From a virus, in IMG/VR virus record IMGVR_UViG_3300044639_001241, positions 1 to 21,385 of that record: a stretch of 21,385 nucleotides of DNA. One strand, 5' to 3'. The notes under the pieces are model-generated. The model was given only the letters and a program-made list of their open reading frames with translations. It did not search any database and had not been told where the DNA came from. How positions within the stretch are numbered: position 1 is the stretch's first letter; every line of letters begins with the position of its first letter. Positions 1 through 9,212 of this stretch are shown here, piece by piece. The position numbers and the translations under genes were made by a program.

Positions 1-1
1 T

Positions 2-1951
2 AGCCAACCTATTGGTAACAACTTTAACTATACTTTTACAAACAATATTATCAATACGGGAACTTATTATTTTGCTTACCTTGTTGGTAATGAAATTGGG
101 CAATCTGCTTTAAGTACGGCAAGTAGCGCATTTGTTTGGACACCCGTAGCGGGCGCGGGCGCGGCAGGGCCGTTTGTAGATATATCAGGGTTTACAGTAT
201 TTTCACGGTCAAGCGGCGGGACTGTTACGCCATCTACGGCTACGCTTACCGCGGTAACGCAAAATGTTACATCGCCTACATACGCATGGACAATTACTAA
301 CGCAACGCCAACAACGGGTTCTGCTTCTACTATTACCATTACGCCCGATTCAGGCGCAACAGATGTAACCGCATCTTTAGTTGTTAACGGTAGTAATTTA
401 ACAAGTGCAATTACAAGAAGCATCACAATGGCAGTTGTTGATGATGGAAGTTCCGGAAGTACGGGTCCTCGTAATGCACAAGTATATTTTTTCTACAATA
501 CGGGGCAATCAACCGCACCAACCGCACCAACAACATCCGAAGTTGCGTATAACTTTTCATCGCAAACCGCAACTACAACTGCAAGCGGATGGGCTACAAC
601 ATTTAGCCCAAGCGCGGTTTCAACAACATCTGCTAACAATAAATATTGGGCGGTTCTTGTTGTGTTTCAAGAAAACACTTTTGGCGGCACTTATAGCGAA
701 ACAATTAGTACGGTATTTACTTGGCAAAACTTAAATGGTTTGGTTACTTTTACCAACCTTTCAAATTCCGTTGGTTCAGGCGGCACAACCACTACGTTTA
801 TTGATGGCGGTGCAATTACCGCAAACAGTTTGACGGTTGACAAAATTACATCAGGAACAACTAGCACATTAAACGGCGGGGTTTTTACACTTGGTAATGC
901 GGGTGTAGTTCTTAATGGTTTTTCAGGTGTAGGCGGTTTTGAATCAACAACAAACAATCGTTTTGCGTTAATGGCGTTCCAAGAAACACCATCATCAAAT
1001 CAAGCGGCGGCTTTTGGCGCATCTACTTATTCAAATGGTGCGGCGGCAATTGCGGCGTTTGCAACTTATGATTTAAACTACAATTCTTTTTATACATCGT
1101 GTTCCTTATCTACAAATACATCTGCATTTAATAGCCGATACAACCGAAGCATTGGAACTGCGGGCAACCTTTCTTTAGTTCCTTTTAATGCAACAACATT
1201 AGACGGTCAAGACAATGCGGGTTATTTTGCATATTACGGTGCTACGGCAACGGCAAGAATTGCAGAAGCGTTTGTAGCCAACACAACAACAGAAAGCGCA
1301 ATAGTTACGCGCCGCTATGATACAAGCGGTGTAACTTTGCTATTTGATGCCTACATTTGTAATGCTAGTTATTCATTGCAAACTACAACAGGCGGCATTT
1401 ATTCTGCGGGCGGTTACTTGCCGTTTACAGGAACGCACGATGGTTTGATTGAAGTAACTGAAACGCCGATTGTTGGCGACATTGTTGTTGATTACCAAAT
1501 TGAAGCGGTGTTAGATGTTTCAAACATTGTTATGCTTTACAAGAAAAGCACAACCGCAAACCAAAAGGGCGTAATTGGCGTTTGTATCCAAGTGTTTGAT
1601 GTACCGCCAACTGATTGGAATGAATATTTAGATGCAGGAGAAATTGACCCCGTTACAGGCAACCCCGTACCAAACCCTACGCCTATCCCTAACCCAATGT
1701 ATTACCCTATCCCTGCGGGGCAAAAGGTAATCCACATAAACGCTTTGGGTGAAGGACTTATCAATGTATGCGGCGAAGGCGGTGACATTGAAATTGGCGA
1801 TTTAATCGTTACAAGTTCCATTGCTGGCAAAGGTATGAAACAAGCGGATGATTTTGTTCGTTCTATTACAGTTGCAAAATCCCGTCAGGCAATAACTTTT
1901 TCTAGCCCAACTGACATACAGCAGATTGCTTGTATTTATTTGGGCGGTTAG
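2..1951 (+). CDS. Phage tail tip / host-specificity protein J-like, C-terminal part (5'-truncated by window edge)
   Basis: The reading frame is open from base 2, so the ATG at 428 is internal and the gene starts outside the window. The 649 visible residues are rich in Thr, Ser, Asn and Gly. The segment FIDGGAITANSLTVDKI (about residue 266) matches the 'I-D-G-x-I-T-A-x-x-L' pattern seen in the C-terminal region of lambda J-like central tail fibre proteins, which sit at the tail tip and contact the host receptor. The last 150 or so residues form a separate segment with a Pro/Asn-rich linker (PVPNPTPIPNPMYYPIP), followed by 'GDLIVTSSIAGKGMKQ' and 'TVAKSRQAITF'. That style is shared by C-terminal chaperone-like ends of phage fibres. 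Downstream genes are also fibre genes, which fits. The J-like role is fairly secure; the chaperone idea is inference. Confidence 0.75.
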   Translation, partial: SQPIGNNFNYTFTNNIINTGTYYFAYLVGNEIGQSALSTASSAFVWTPVAGAGAAGPFVDISGFTVFSRSSGGTVTPSTATLTAVTQNVTSPTYAWTITNATPTTGSASTITITPDSGATDVTASLVVNGSNLTSAITRSITMAVVDDGSSGSTGPRNAQVYFFYNTGQSTAPTAPTTSEVAYNFSSQTATTTASGWATTFSPSAVSTTSANNKYWAVLVVFQENTFGGTYSETISTVFTWQNLNGLVTFTNLSNSVGSGGTTTTFIDGGAITANSLTVDKITSGTTSTLNGGVFTLGNAGVVLNGFSGVGGFESTTNNRFALMAFQETPSSNQAAAFGASTYSNGAAAIAAFATYDLNYNSFYTSCSLSTNTSAFNSRYNRSIGTAGNLSLVPFNATTLDGQDNAGYFAYYGATATARIAEAFVANTTTESAIVTRRYDTSGVTLLFDAYICNASYSLQTTTGGIYSAGGYLPFTGTHDGLIEVTETPIVGDIVVDYQIEAVLDVSNIVMLYKKSTTANQKGVIGVCIQVFDVPPTDWNEYLDAGEIDPVTGNPVPNPTPIPNPMYYPIPAGQKVIHINALGEGLINVCGEGGDIEIGDLIVTSSIAGKGMKQADDFVRSITVAKSRQAITFSSPTDIQQIACIYLGG

Positions 1952-1978
1952 AATATACAAAAGACAAGACACATTCCC

Positions 1979-1992
1979 CCGCGAGTACGCGG
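1979..1992. other. Short GC-rich hairpin between tail genes
   Basis: The perfect inverted repeat CCGCG-agta-CGCGG lies in the 71-base gap after the J-like gene. No T-run follows, so it is not a standard intrinsic terminator. A second weak pairing (GTTCC at 1995-1999 with GGAAC at 2012-2016) would cover the ribosome binding site of the next gene. Either could tune translation or RNA processing. Confidence 0.3.
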
Positions 1993-2022
1993 ATGTTCCA
2001 CCTATGTATAGGGAACGCAACG

Positions 2023-2508
2023 ATGGCGCTCTTTTCCAAAAATGTCATAACGCAAGTTAGCGGCTTTGACAACCCACTGATTACTGGCGAGTTGGTTTAT
2101 AACCAACGATGGTATTGGAATCTGACGATTCTTGATGTTGCCGGCGCACCCGTAAATTTGACCACTGCAACTATTACGGCGGACATTGCTCGTAGGCAGA
2201 TTTCAAACCTAGTGGATACCCGTAATGGGTTATCGTTTGACGTTGCCAATTACGCAACAGTTCCTACGCCTATCAACTTAACGATTGCCAACAAGGTTAA
2301 TGCCGCCGGTTCATTCACGCTGGTCATTGACGATACGGCTTGGGGTTTGATTAACTCTGACCCACAGTTAAAAATTGACGAACAAAATCCTGTATGTTTT
2401 ACAGGAAAAATTAAACTTGCATTTGCCGCCGCTTCCCCAACGCCCGCCGAAGATGACATCATTTTCTTGATGTTCTTGGTTCGTTCGGATGGTGTTACTG
2501 TTCTTTAA
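2023..2508 (+). CDS. Hypothetical structural/tail-associated protein
   Basis: Predicted 161 residues. The ATG at 2023 was chosen because AGGGAA (2010-2015) lies 7 bases upstream; the frame stays open upstream but has no equally good site. The protein has no membrane segment and looks like a small beta-rich domain: an aromatic stretch (YNQRWYWNLTILD), then PVNLTTATITADI, and an acidic C-terminal part ending FLMFLVRSDGVTVL. I recognise this type from tail-fibre loci of environmental phages, where the 'Q-W-W-L-I-D..G.PVNLT' style recalls the N-terminal domain of baseplate or fibre-associated proteins, but I cannot name a family. It ends 10 bases before the large tail-fibre gene and is probably co-transcribed with it, so a tail or baseplate role is inferred from position. 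Confidence 0.7.
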   Translation: MALFSKNVITQVSGFDNPLITGELVYNQRWYWNLTILDVAGAPVNLTTATITADIARRQISNLVDTRNGLSFDVANYATVPTPINLTIANKVNAAGSFTLVIDDTAWGLINSDPQLKIDEQNPVCFTGKIKLAFAAASPTPAEDDIIFLMFLVRSDGVTVL

Positions 2509-2518
2509 GGGGTAAAAA

Positions 2519-5500
2519 ATGGCTATACAAAAAATTGTTGTTGTTGACGGAAACAACCTTATTGTTCGCGTTGACAGGGGCGTCTCGGGTCGTGGTGTAA
2601 CTGATGTTGAACCCGTTGTTATTGATGGTTCGTTGTACCTTGTTTTTACATTTTCTGATGGCACTACCGACACGGTTGGTCCTATTAGCACAATTCAATA
2701 CGTTGGAACGTCACCAATTGTTGTAAACGGCTCAACAATTAGTTTGACAACAGTTCCAGTTAATTTGGGCGGCACAGGTCAAATTACCGCTAACGCGGGA
2801 TTTAATGCTCTTGCACCTACGCAAACAGGCAATACGGGTAAATACTTAAAAACCGATGGCACTAATAGTGCATGGGATTTATTGGACATTTCCACCGCAG
2901 ACATTACGGGCACGTTGCCAATCTTAAACGGCGGTACTGGACAGACAACTGCTAACGCAAGTTTTAATGCGCTTGCACCAAATCAAGCAACTAATACTGG
3001 TAAATATCTTAAAACGGATGGCACAAATACATCTTGGGATTTGTTGGATATTTCCACGGCAGATATTACTGGTGTTTTGCCTATTGCTAACGGCGGTACT
3101 AATGCATCTACAATAAGCGCGGCACGTACCAATCTTGGTTTGGGAACTATCGCTACGCAAGATGCAAGTAGCGTTGCTATTACAGGCGGCACAATTACAG
3201 GTATTACAGACCTAGCCGTAGCCGATGGCGGTACGGGTTCATCGACAGCGGCTGGCGCGATGGTTAATTTGTTGCCATCATATACAGGCAATGCAAACAA
3301 ACGTCTTGGTTTAGATGGTACGGCTACGGGTCTGGAATGGGTTACTGATGGCGGTGGTACAGTTACATCAATTGATGTATCGGGCGGCACTACGGGTATG
3401 TCATTTACCGGTGGACCTGTAACCACTAGCGGCACAATTACATTAAGCGGTACATTGGATTTAGACAATGGTGGCACAGGGGCAACAACCGCTTCCGGCG
3501 CACGTACAAATTTAAATGCCGCAGACCAAGCGACCACAATCAGCGCGGGAACTGGTTTATCGGGCGGTGGTGATTTAAGTGCAAACCGCACATTGAGCAT
3601 TGCAAACACAGCAGTAACGGCGGCGGCATACGGTTCGGCAAGTAATACGTTAACAGCAACTGTTAATGCGCAAGGTCAACTGACAGCGTTAGCGGCTACG
3701 CCCATTGCAATCGCCAATACACAAATTTCCGGCTTGGGAACAATGTCCACGCAAAACGCAAATGCGGTTGCGATAACGGGCGGTTCAATTACAGGCATAA
3801 CGGATTTAGCGGTCGCAGACGGTGGAACTGGAGCAAGCGATGCGGCGGGTGCAAGAACAAATTTAAACGCGGCTGACCAAGCCACAACCATCACTGCGGG
3901 CACTGGCTTGTCAGGCGGTGGTAATTTGTCAGCCAATCGCACAATCGACATTGCCAATACAACGGTAACGGCGGGTGCATTTGGTTCTGCATCTAATACT
4001 TTAACGGCAACTGTCAACGCACAAGGTCAGTTAACCGCATTGGCGGCAACACCGATTGCGATTGCAAACACTCAGGTATCCGGCTTGGGTACGATGTCAA
4101 CGCAAAATTCCAATGCCGTAACAATTACGGGTGGAAGCATTACAGGCATTACAGACCTTGCGCTTGCTGATGGCGGTACAGGTGCATCCAACGCCCCTGA
4201 TGCGCGTTCTAATCTTGGCTTGGGTAGTGCGGCAGTATTGAACGCGGGCGTTGCCTTAGGCGTTGCTACTCTAGATGCGGGCGGTACTGTGCCTTTGTCA
4301 CAAATTCCCGCTTCCATTCAAGGCGGTGTAAGTTATCAAGGTGCATGGAACGCATCAACCAATACGCCTACGCTTGTATCTAGCGTTGGTAGCAAAGGTT
4401 ATTATTATGTTGTTTCCGTTGCGGGCAATACAAACCTTAACGGTGTAACCGATTGGTTGGTAGGCGATTGGGCAATCTACAATGGTACGGCATGGGAAAA
4501 GATTGATAACACCGACCAAGTGGCAAGCGTTAACGGCTACACAGGCGTTGTTGTTTTGTCTAACACCGATGTTGGCGCACCGCCTACAAGCCTAACAATC
4601 AGCGCGGGAACGGGTTTAAGTGGTGGTGGTAGCCTAGCCGCCAACCGCACCCTTTCAATCGCTAATACAACCGTTACCGCCGCGCCTTATGGAACTGCAA
4701 GCGCAGTACCTACATTTACTGTAAATGGGCAAGGTCAACTAACCGCCGCATCTGATGTAACGATTGCCATTGCCAATACGCAAGTATCAGGGCTTGGCAC
4801 GATGTCAACCCAAAACGCAAATAGCGTTGCCATTACAGGCGGTAGCATCACGGGCATTACAGATTTGGCTATTGCTGATGGTGGAACGGGTGCAAGTACG
4901 GCGGGCGGCGCATTAACTAACCTTGGTGCGATTGGTTCTATTACATCTACAGATGGTTCTATTGTTGTAACGCCATCAGGAACAACGGTTAACTTAGCGG
5001 TATCGGAAGCATCCCCCGCTTCTACTTTGTTAACGCAAATTCGTAACACTACGGGCGCGACATTAACTAAGGGTACGGTTGTTTATATCTCAGGTGCTAC
5101 GGGTCAGATTTCAACCGTATCAAAAGCCATTGCATCGGGTGATTCAACATCAGCGCAAACCTTGGGCATGATAACAAGCAACCTAGCAAACAATACAAAC
5201 GGATATGTAACCGTTTTTGGTTTGCTTACAAACATGGATACATCGGCATACACCGATGGCGCACAACTTTACTTAAGCGGTACGGTAGCGGGCGCGGTAA
5301 CGGCTACAAAACCATCTGCACCTATCCACTTGGTTTATGTTGCCGTTGTTGAATACGCGCATCCAACGCAAGGTAAATTGTTAGTCAAGGTTCAAAACGG
5401 ATATGAACTTGATGAAATACACGATGTATCAATTGTTACGCCCGTAACAGGACAAACACTTGTTTACAACTCAAGCACCGATTTATGGGTTAACAATACC

Positions 5501-7273
5501 GTATCTTTAACCGCGGGCGTTAATGGTACATTGCCAATTGCTAACGGCGGTACAGGGCAAACAACGGCGGCAACGGCTATTACCGCGTTGTCGGGTACGC
5601 AAACATCAGGCTATTATTTGCGTTCAGATGGAACTAATACGGCACTTGCGGCAATCGTTGCGGGTGATGTACCAACGCTAAATCAAAACACGACAGGCAC
5701 GGCGGCAAACATTACCGCATCAAGCAATGCAACGCTAACAACTTTAAGTTCTTTAAGTTTGGCAGGGTCGCAAGTAACAGGCAACATTTCAGGCAATGCC
5801 GCAAATGTTACGGGTACGGTTGCTATCGCTAATGGCGGTACGGGTCAGACTACGGCTAACGCGGCGTTTAATGCTTTAGTGCCAAGCCAAACGGGTAACA
5901 ATGGTAAGTACCTTACAACCGATGGTACTGATACATCTTGGGCGGCAAACCCATTAGGTACGGTTACAAGCGTTGGCGGTACAGGAACGGTTAGCGGCAT
6001 TTCATTGTCGGGAACTGTTACAACATCAGGCAATTTAACTTTAGGCGGTGCGCTTAATTTATCTAGCCCGCCCGCGATTGGTAACACAACGCCAAGTACG
6101 GGTAACTTTACAACGCTAACTGAAAATGGCGTTGCAGTAGTTACGCAATCCGATATTGGTAGCGCACCTAATGAAATCCCATTGAATCAATACTTAGGTT
6201 CATTGGCTTATCAAAATGGCGATGCGTATTTCAATACGGGCATGACTGTAGGATTTCGCAATCGAATCATTAATGGCGGGATGATGATTTCACAAAGAGG
6301 CGTAAGCCCAACACAATCGGGTGGTGGTGATTATTCGGTTGATAGATTTTTAAATTATTACTCAGGTAATGTTTACACATCCGTTCAATCAACAACTGCG
6401 CCATCAGGATTTATAAACAGTTTGTTGTTGACTAACACAACGGCATCAGCATCCCCATCATATAGTTTTTTTGGGCAAAAGATTGAAGGATTAAATTGCA
6501 CCGATTTAGGTTTTGGAACTTCTAATGCTTCAATAGTTACATTGTCATTTTGGGTTCGTTCAAGCGTAATTGGTATCTATTCTTTTTCGTTAAGTAATTC
6601 AGATAATAATAGGTCTTATGCGGCTCAATACACTATTAATACTGCAAATACTTGGGAATTGAAAACAGTAAGCATTGGTGGCGATACAACTGGAACGTGG
6701 TTAACAACGAATGGCACAGGAATCTTTATTCGTTGGAACATGGGAACAGGACAATCGGGTAGGCTTATTTCTGCGGGTTCTTGGCAAGCGGCTAATGCTG
6801 ATGGAACAACGGGTTCAACTGGTGCAAACACTTGGGCTAATACTGTAGGCGCAACCTTTTACATTACAGGCGTTCAACTAGAAAAAGGCAACATAGCAAC
6901 ATCGTTTGATGTGCGACCTTACACAACTGAACTTCAACTTTGTCAGCGGTATTTTGTAAAATTTGGTGGTGAAGTGTCTGCTGAAGTGGTTGCCCCAAGC
7001 GGTATGGGTGCGGGCGATACATCAGGGCAATTTTTTAATTTGTATCCAGTTCGTATGCGAACACAACCTACCGCTACTTTTAATTCACTTACTCTTGCGG
7101 ATACTGTTAATCCAGCCGTAGCCGTGACAAGTATTGCATTTGGTACGGCAGTAGGTAGTTCTCAAATATCGGCAGTAACAATGAATGTTGCCAGTGGGGT
7201 TGCGGCAAATAGACCTTTATATGCTAGAACATCAGGCACAGGTGGTTTTTTAGCCTACTCAGCGGAGTTATAA
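2519..7273 (+). CDS. Large repeat-rich phage tail fibre protein with C-terminal carbohydrate-binding-like domain
   Basis: 1584 residues, with a strong Shine-Dalgarno site (AAGGGG, 2507-2512) before ATG 2519. After an N-terminal region of about 80 residues comes a long array of fibre repeats built on 'LPIANGGTGQTTA', 'ADGGTGAS', 'SAGTGLSGGG' and 'GSITGITDLA', typical of trimeric tail fibres. Residues about 605-690 (SYQGAWNASTNTPTL, DWAIYNGTAWEKIDN) form a recognised inserted fibre domain. From about residue 1245 (NRIINGGMMISQRG) to 1460 is a jelly-roll-like domain with the hallmark motifs 'TLSFWVRSS', 'GTWLTTNG', 'FYITGVQLEKG' and 'ELQLCQRYF', widespread at the tips of phage tail fibres and thought to bind surface glycans. 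The last 120 residues form the distal tip. The protein presumably mediates host recognition. Tandem DNA-level repeats inside it are listed separately. Confidence 0.9.
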   Translation: MAIQKIVVVDGNNLIVRVDRGVSGRGVTDVEPVVIDGSLYLVFTFSDGTTDTVGPISTIQYVGTSPIVVNGSTISLTTVPVNLGGTGQITANAGFNALAPTQTGNTGKYLKTDGTNSAWDLLDISTADITGTLPILNGGTGQTTANASFNALAPNQATNTGKYLKTDGTNTSWDLLDISTADITGVLPIANGGTNASTISAARTNLGLGTIATQDASSVAITGGTITGITDLAVADGGTGSSTAAGAMVNLLPSYTGNANKRLGLDGTATGLEWVTDGGGTVTSIDVSGGTTGMSFTGGPVTTSGTITLSGTLDLDNGGTGATTASGARTNLNAADQATTISAGTGLSGGGDLSANRTLSIANTAVTAAAYGSASNTLTATVNAQGQLTALAATPIAIANTQISGLGTMSTQNANAVAITGGSITGITDLAVADGGTGASDAAGARTNLNAADQATTITAGTGLSGGGNLSANRTIDIANTTVTAGAFGSASNTLTATVNAQGQLTALAATPIAIANTQVSGLGTMSTQNSNAVTITGGSITGITDLALADGGTGASNAPDARSNLGLGSAAVLNAGVALGVATLDAGGTVPLSQIPASIQGGVSYQGAWNASTNTPTLVSSVGSKGYYYVVSVAGNTNLNGVTDWLVGDWAIYNGTAWEKIDNTDQVASVNGYTGVVVLSNTDVGAPPTSLTISAGTGLSGGGSLAANRTLSIANTTVTAAPYGTASAVPTFTVNGQGQLTAASDVTIAIANTQVSGLGTMSTQNANSVAITGGSITGITDLAIADGGTGASTAGGALTNLGAIGSITSTDGSIVVTPSGTTVNLAVSEASPASTLLTQIRNTTGATLTKGTVVYISGATGQISTVSKAIASGDSTSAQTLGMITSNLANNTNGYVTVFGLLTNMDTSAYTDGAQLYLSGTVAGAVTATKPSAPIHLVYVAVVEYAHPTQGKLLVKVQNGYELDEIHDVSIVTPVTGQTLVYNSSTDLWVNNTVSLTAGVNGTLPIANGGTGQTTAATAITALSGTQTSGYYLRSDGTNTALAAIVAGDVPTLNQNTTGTAANITASSNATLTTLSSLSLAGSQVTGNISGNAANVTGTVAIANGGTGQTTANAAFNALVPSQTGNNGKYLTTDGTDTSWAANPLGTVTSVGGTGTVSGISLSGTVTTSGNLTLGGALNLSSPPAIGNTTPSTGNFTTLTENGVAVVTQSDIGSAPNEIPLNQYLGSLAYQNGDAYFNTGMTVGFRNRIINGGMMISQRGVSPTQSGGGDYSVDRFLNYYSGNVYTSVQSTTAPSGFINSLLLTNTTASASPSYSFFGQKIEGLNCTDLGFGTSNASIVTLSFWVRSSVIGIYSFSLSNSDNNRSYAAQYTINTANTWELKTVSIGGDTTGTWLTTNGTGIFIRWNMGTGQSGRLISAGSWQAANADGTTGSTGANTWANTVGATFYITGVQLEKGNIATSFDVRPYTTELQLCQRYFVKFGGEVSAEVVAPSGMGAGDTSGQFFNLYPVRMRTQPTATFNSLTLADTVNPAVAVTSIAFGTAVGSSQISAVTMNVASGVAANRPLYARTSGTGGFLAYSAEL
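2768..3091 (+). repeat. Two tandem 162-bp repeats within the tail fibre gene
   Basis: Units begin at 2768 and 2930, with a third partial unit from 3092. Each encodes 54 residues: GGTGQ, FNALAP, GKYLKTDGTN and WDLLDISTADITG. The period is exactly 162 bp, a whole number of codons, and the copies differ mostly at synonymous or conservative positions. This is a protein-coding tandem duplication. Confidence 0.85.
3470..4171 (+). repeat. Two tandem 351-bp repeats within the tail fibre gene
   Basis: GGTGA units start at 3470, 3821 and 4172, exactly 351 bp (117 residues) apart. Each repeat carries NAADQATTI, AGTGLSGGG, NRT-IANT, TATVNAQGQLTAL, ANTQ-SGLGTMSTQN and ITGGSITGITDLA. A diverged third copy follows the inserted domain at about 4600-4900. 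The copies are similar enough at DNA level to recombine. Confidence 0.85.
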
Positions 7274-7444
7274 ATGATTCAATACAAACTTCAAAAAGAT
7301 AAAGACGGTAATCTTTGTTCAGTAACTATCGTTGGTCAGAACATAAGCATACCTATCGCACCCGATAACACCGATTACCAAGCCTACCTAAAGTGGCTTG
7401 CTGAAGGCAATACACCCGAACCCGCTGATGGAGAACAAGCATGA
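7274..7444 (+). CDS. Small conserved hypothetical protein in tail-fibre locus
   Basis: 56 residues starting MIQYKLQKDKDGN and ending NTPEPADGEQA. The ATG follows directly on the TAA of the tail fibre gene, and GGAG at 7264-7267 gives a good ribosome binding site 6 bases away. Its TGA overlaps the ATG of the next fibre gene (ATGA at 7441-7444), so translation of the three genes is probably coupled. The segment 'IPIAPDNTDYQAYLKWLAEGNTPEPAD' is an acidic, aromatic tail that I have seen in small proteins between tail genes of environmental phages. It may be a fibre-assembly chaperone by position, but nothing in the sequence proves this. Confidence 0.75.
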   Translation: MIQYKLQKDKDGNLCSVTIVGQNISIPIAPDNTDYQAYLKWLAEGNTPEPADGEQA

Positions 7445-9204
7445 GCATACAAGCCAACTTTCCCGCTATTGCGCCAAGCCTATTGTTGGACTTTGCTAAC
7501 ACCAAGCAATTAGACAATCGCATTACTTTTACCCGTTCAACCCCTGCGGTTTACTACGATGGTAAAACTACTGCAATGGCAGAACAAAATACGGTTCTTT
7601 ACTCACAAGATATTGCCAATGGGTATTGGACAAAATACCAAGTTTCACTTAGTTCTGCAACTGCCCCCGATGGAACTTCAACGGCAAGCACATTAACAGA
7701 AGCAATAACCGATAATAATCATGCAATTTGGACAACTGCAGGGCCAATTGTTACCACTACAGATATTTCATCTACGTTTTCTATCTACGCAAAAGCGGGT
7801 ACGTGTTCTACGTTTGCAATTCAAATTTATCGTACAGGAGTTGGTTTTTTTATTGATTTTGATTTGACTACAGTTGCAAGTAACATAAGAAGTGGTGGAA
7901 CTGGTACATCTTCTATTACTGCGGTGGGTGGTGGATGGTATAGATGTACCGTAACATCAAGTTCTTTAGGGTCAAATACGTGGCAATTTGAAGTTTATAT
8001 GACATTAACTTATGGTGGTTCTTCTTCTTATTTAGGTACTGGTCGCACGTTGTCTTTGTGGGGCGTACAAGCCGAACAACGTAGTTCAGTAACCGCATAC
8101 ACAGTAACAACAACGCAAGCCATCACAAACTACATCCCCGTTCTACTAAGTGCGGGCGGTAATCAAGCAAGGTTTGACTGCAACCCTACTACGGGTGAAT
8201 CATTAGGATTGTTGATTGAAGAACAGAGAACAAATTTAGTTAGTTACTCAGCAGATTTTAGTAATGGGGCGTGGGTTCCTGATTCAGGTGTAACCATTAC
8301 TGCCAACACAGTAATAGCACCTGACGGCACTTTAAGCGCAGATACTTATTCAAGCACAACAAATGGGTTGGTTCTTTATCGAGGGACTCCAAGCACATTA
8401 AGCGTAAACGCTTTTACTGTAAGTGTTTATGCAAAAACTTATTCAGCAACATCTTTAGATTTATATCTTGTAACTTCAGGCTATACCGCAGGTGCGGGTT
8501 GTACTTACAATTTAATTAATGGCACGTCAAGTGCCGTATTAAATTATGGGGCAACAACTGGTAGCACGTCAACAATTACTTCTGTAGGTAATGGTTGGTA
8601 TCGTTGCACCCTTACAATTACTGCAATTGCTTCTGCATACTATTTTCAAATTGGCAGTTCTGTAGGTTCAATTTCAATTTGGGGCGCGCAACTAGAACAA
8701 GGCGCATTTGCAACTTCATACATAGCAACAACTTCAGCAAGTGTTACAAGAACACAAGATAACGCAAGCATGACGGGAACTAACTTTAGTAGTTGGTACA
8801 ACCAAGGGCAAGGCACTTTTTACGCGCAAGCAAATTTAAGTAACGGCGGTAGATATTTCAATACATATAAATCCTCATCTCAATTTCAAATTGAAGGTGT
8901 GCAAGGGCCAACTTATTATGAAAGTTTTGTTTATGATGGCGCAGTACAAACGCAAATACAAATTACTGCCGCACAATTTATAAGCCATAAAGTTGCCACT
9001 GCGTATGCAGTAAACGACATTGCGGGTTGTGTTGATGGTGGTACTGTTGGCACTGATACAACGGCAGTTTTACCAATTGGATTAGATACCTTAAACATAA
9101 ATGCATACACAAGTGGTGGCCCATACGGTTCAGGAACAATTAAAAAGATTGCGTATTACCCAATTCGTTTGTCAAATACAAACATCCAAGCCCTAACAAG
9201 TTAA
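7441..9204 (+). CDS. Second tail fibre / receptor-binding protein with two carbohydrate-binding-like modules
   Basis: 587 residues. The N-terminus (SLLLDFANTKQLDNRITFTRSTPA) matches the opening of phage fibre or head-spike proteins that carry concanavalin-like domains. Two homologous modules follow, at about residues 50-215 and 265-430. Each runs from 'YSQDIANGYWTK' or 'YSADFSNGAWVP' through 'APDGT' and 'FSIYAKAG' or 'VSVYAKTY' to 'GGWYRCTVT' or 'GNGWYRCTL', and ends with 'WGVQAEQ' or 'WGAQLEQGAFATSYI'. These hallmarks suggest a jelly-roll carbohydrate-binding fold. The last 150 residues look like a LamG-type concanavalin domain. The start is set by the ATGA overlap with the preceding small gene. 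It is probably a virion surface protein that binds glycans, and would be a second adsorption determinant beside the 1584-residue fibre. Confidence 0.85.
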   Translation: MSIQANFPAIAPSLLLDFANTKQLDNRITFTRSTPAVYYDGKTTAMAEQNTVLYSQDIANGYWTKYQVSLSSATAPDGTSTASTLTEAITDNNHAIWTTAGPIVTTTDISSTFSIYAKAGTCSTFAIQIYRTGVGFFIDFDLTTVASNIRSGGTGTSSITAVGGGWYRCTVTSSSLGSNTWQFEVYMTLTYGGSSSYLGTGRTLSLWGVQAEQRSSVTAYTVTTTQAITNYIPVLLSAGGNQARFDCNPTTGESLGLLIEEQRTNLVSYSADFSNGAWVPDSGVTITANTVIAPDGTLSADTYSSTTNGLVLYRGTPSTLSVNAFTVSVYAKTYSATSLDLYLVTSGYTAGAGCTYNLINGTSSAVLNYGATTGSTSTITSVGNGWYRCTLTITAIASAYYFQIGSSVGSISIWGAQLEQGAFATSYIATTSASVTRTQDNASMTGTNFSSWYNQGQGTFYAQANLSNGGRYFNTYKSSSQFQIEGVQGPTYYESFVYDGAVQTQIQITAAQFISHKVATAYAVNDIAGCVDGGTVGTDTTAVLPIGLDTLNINAYTSGGPYGSGTIKKIAYYPIRLSNTNIQALTS

Positions 9205-9212
9205 GGAACATC

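Noticed and set aside
405-734. Plus-strand ORF of 109 codons overlapping the J-like gene
   Set aside because: Gln/His-rich out-of-frame reading of a Thr/Asn/Ala-rich gene; no ribosome binding site, and the J-like frame is open across it.
428-1951. ATG at 428 as true start of the first gene
   Set aside because: The same frame is open from base 2 with matching composition, so the gene runs in from outside the window.
2983-3609. 208-codon minus-strand ORF inside the tail fibre gene
   Set aside because: Low-complexity product rich in Val, Pro and Ala that mirrors the Gly/Thr/Ala repeats on the plus strand; similar minus-strand ORFs recur at each repeat, so it is a shadow.
2768-4171. Repeats considered as a CRISPR or DNA-level satellite array
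   Set aside because: Periods of 162 and 351 bp are whole codon numbers and the encoded protein repeats are typical tail fibre sequence; there are no short repeats with unique spacers.
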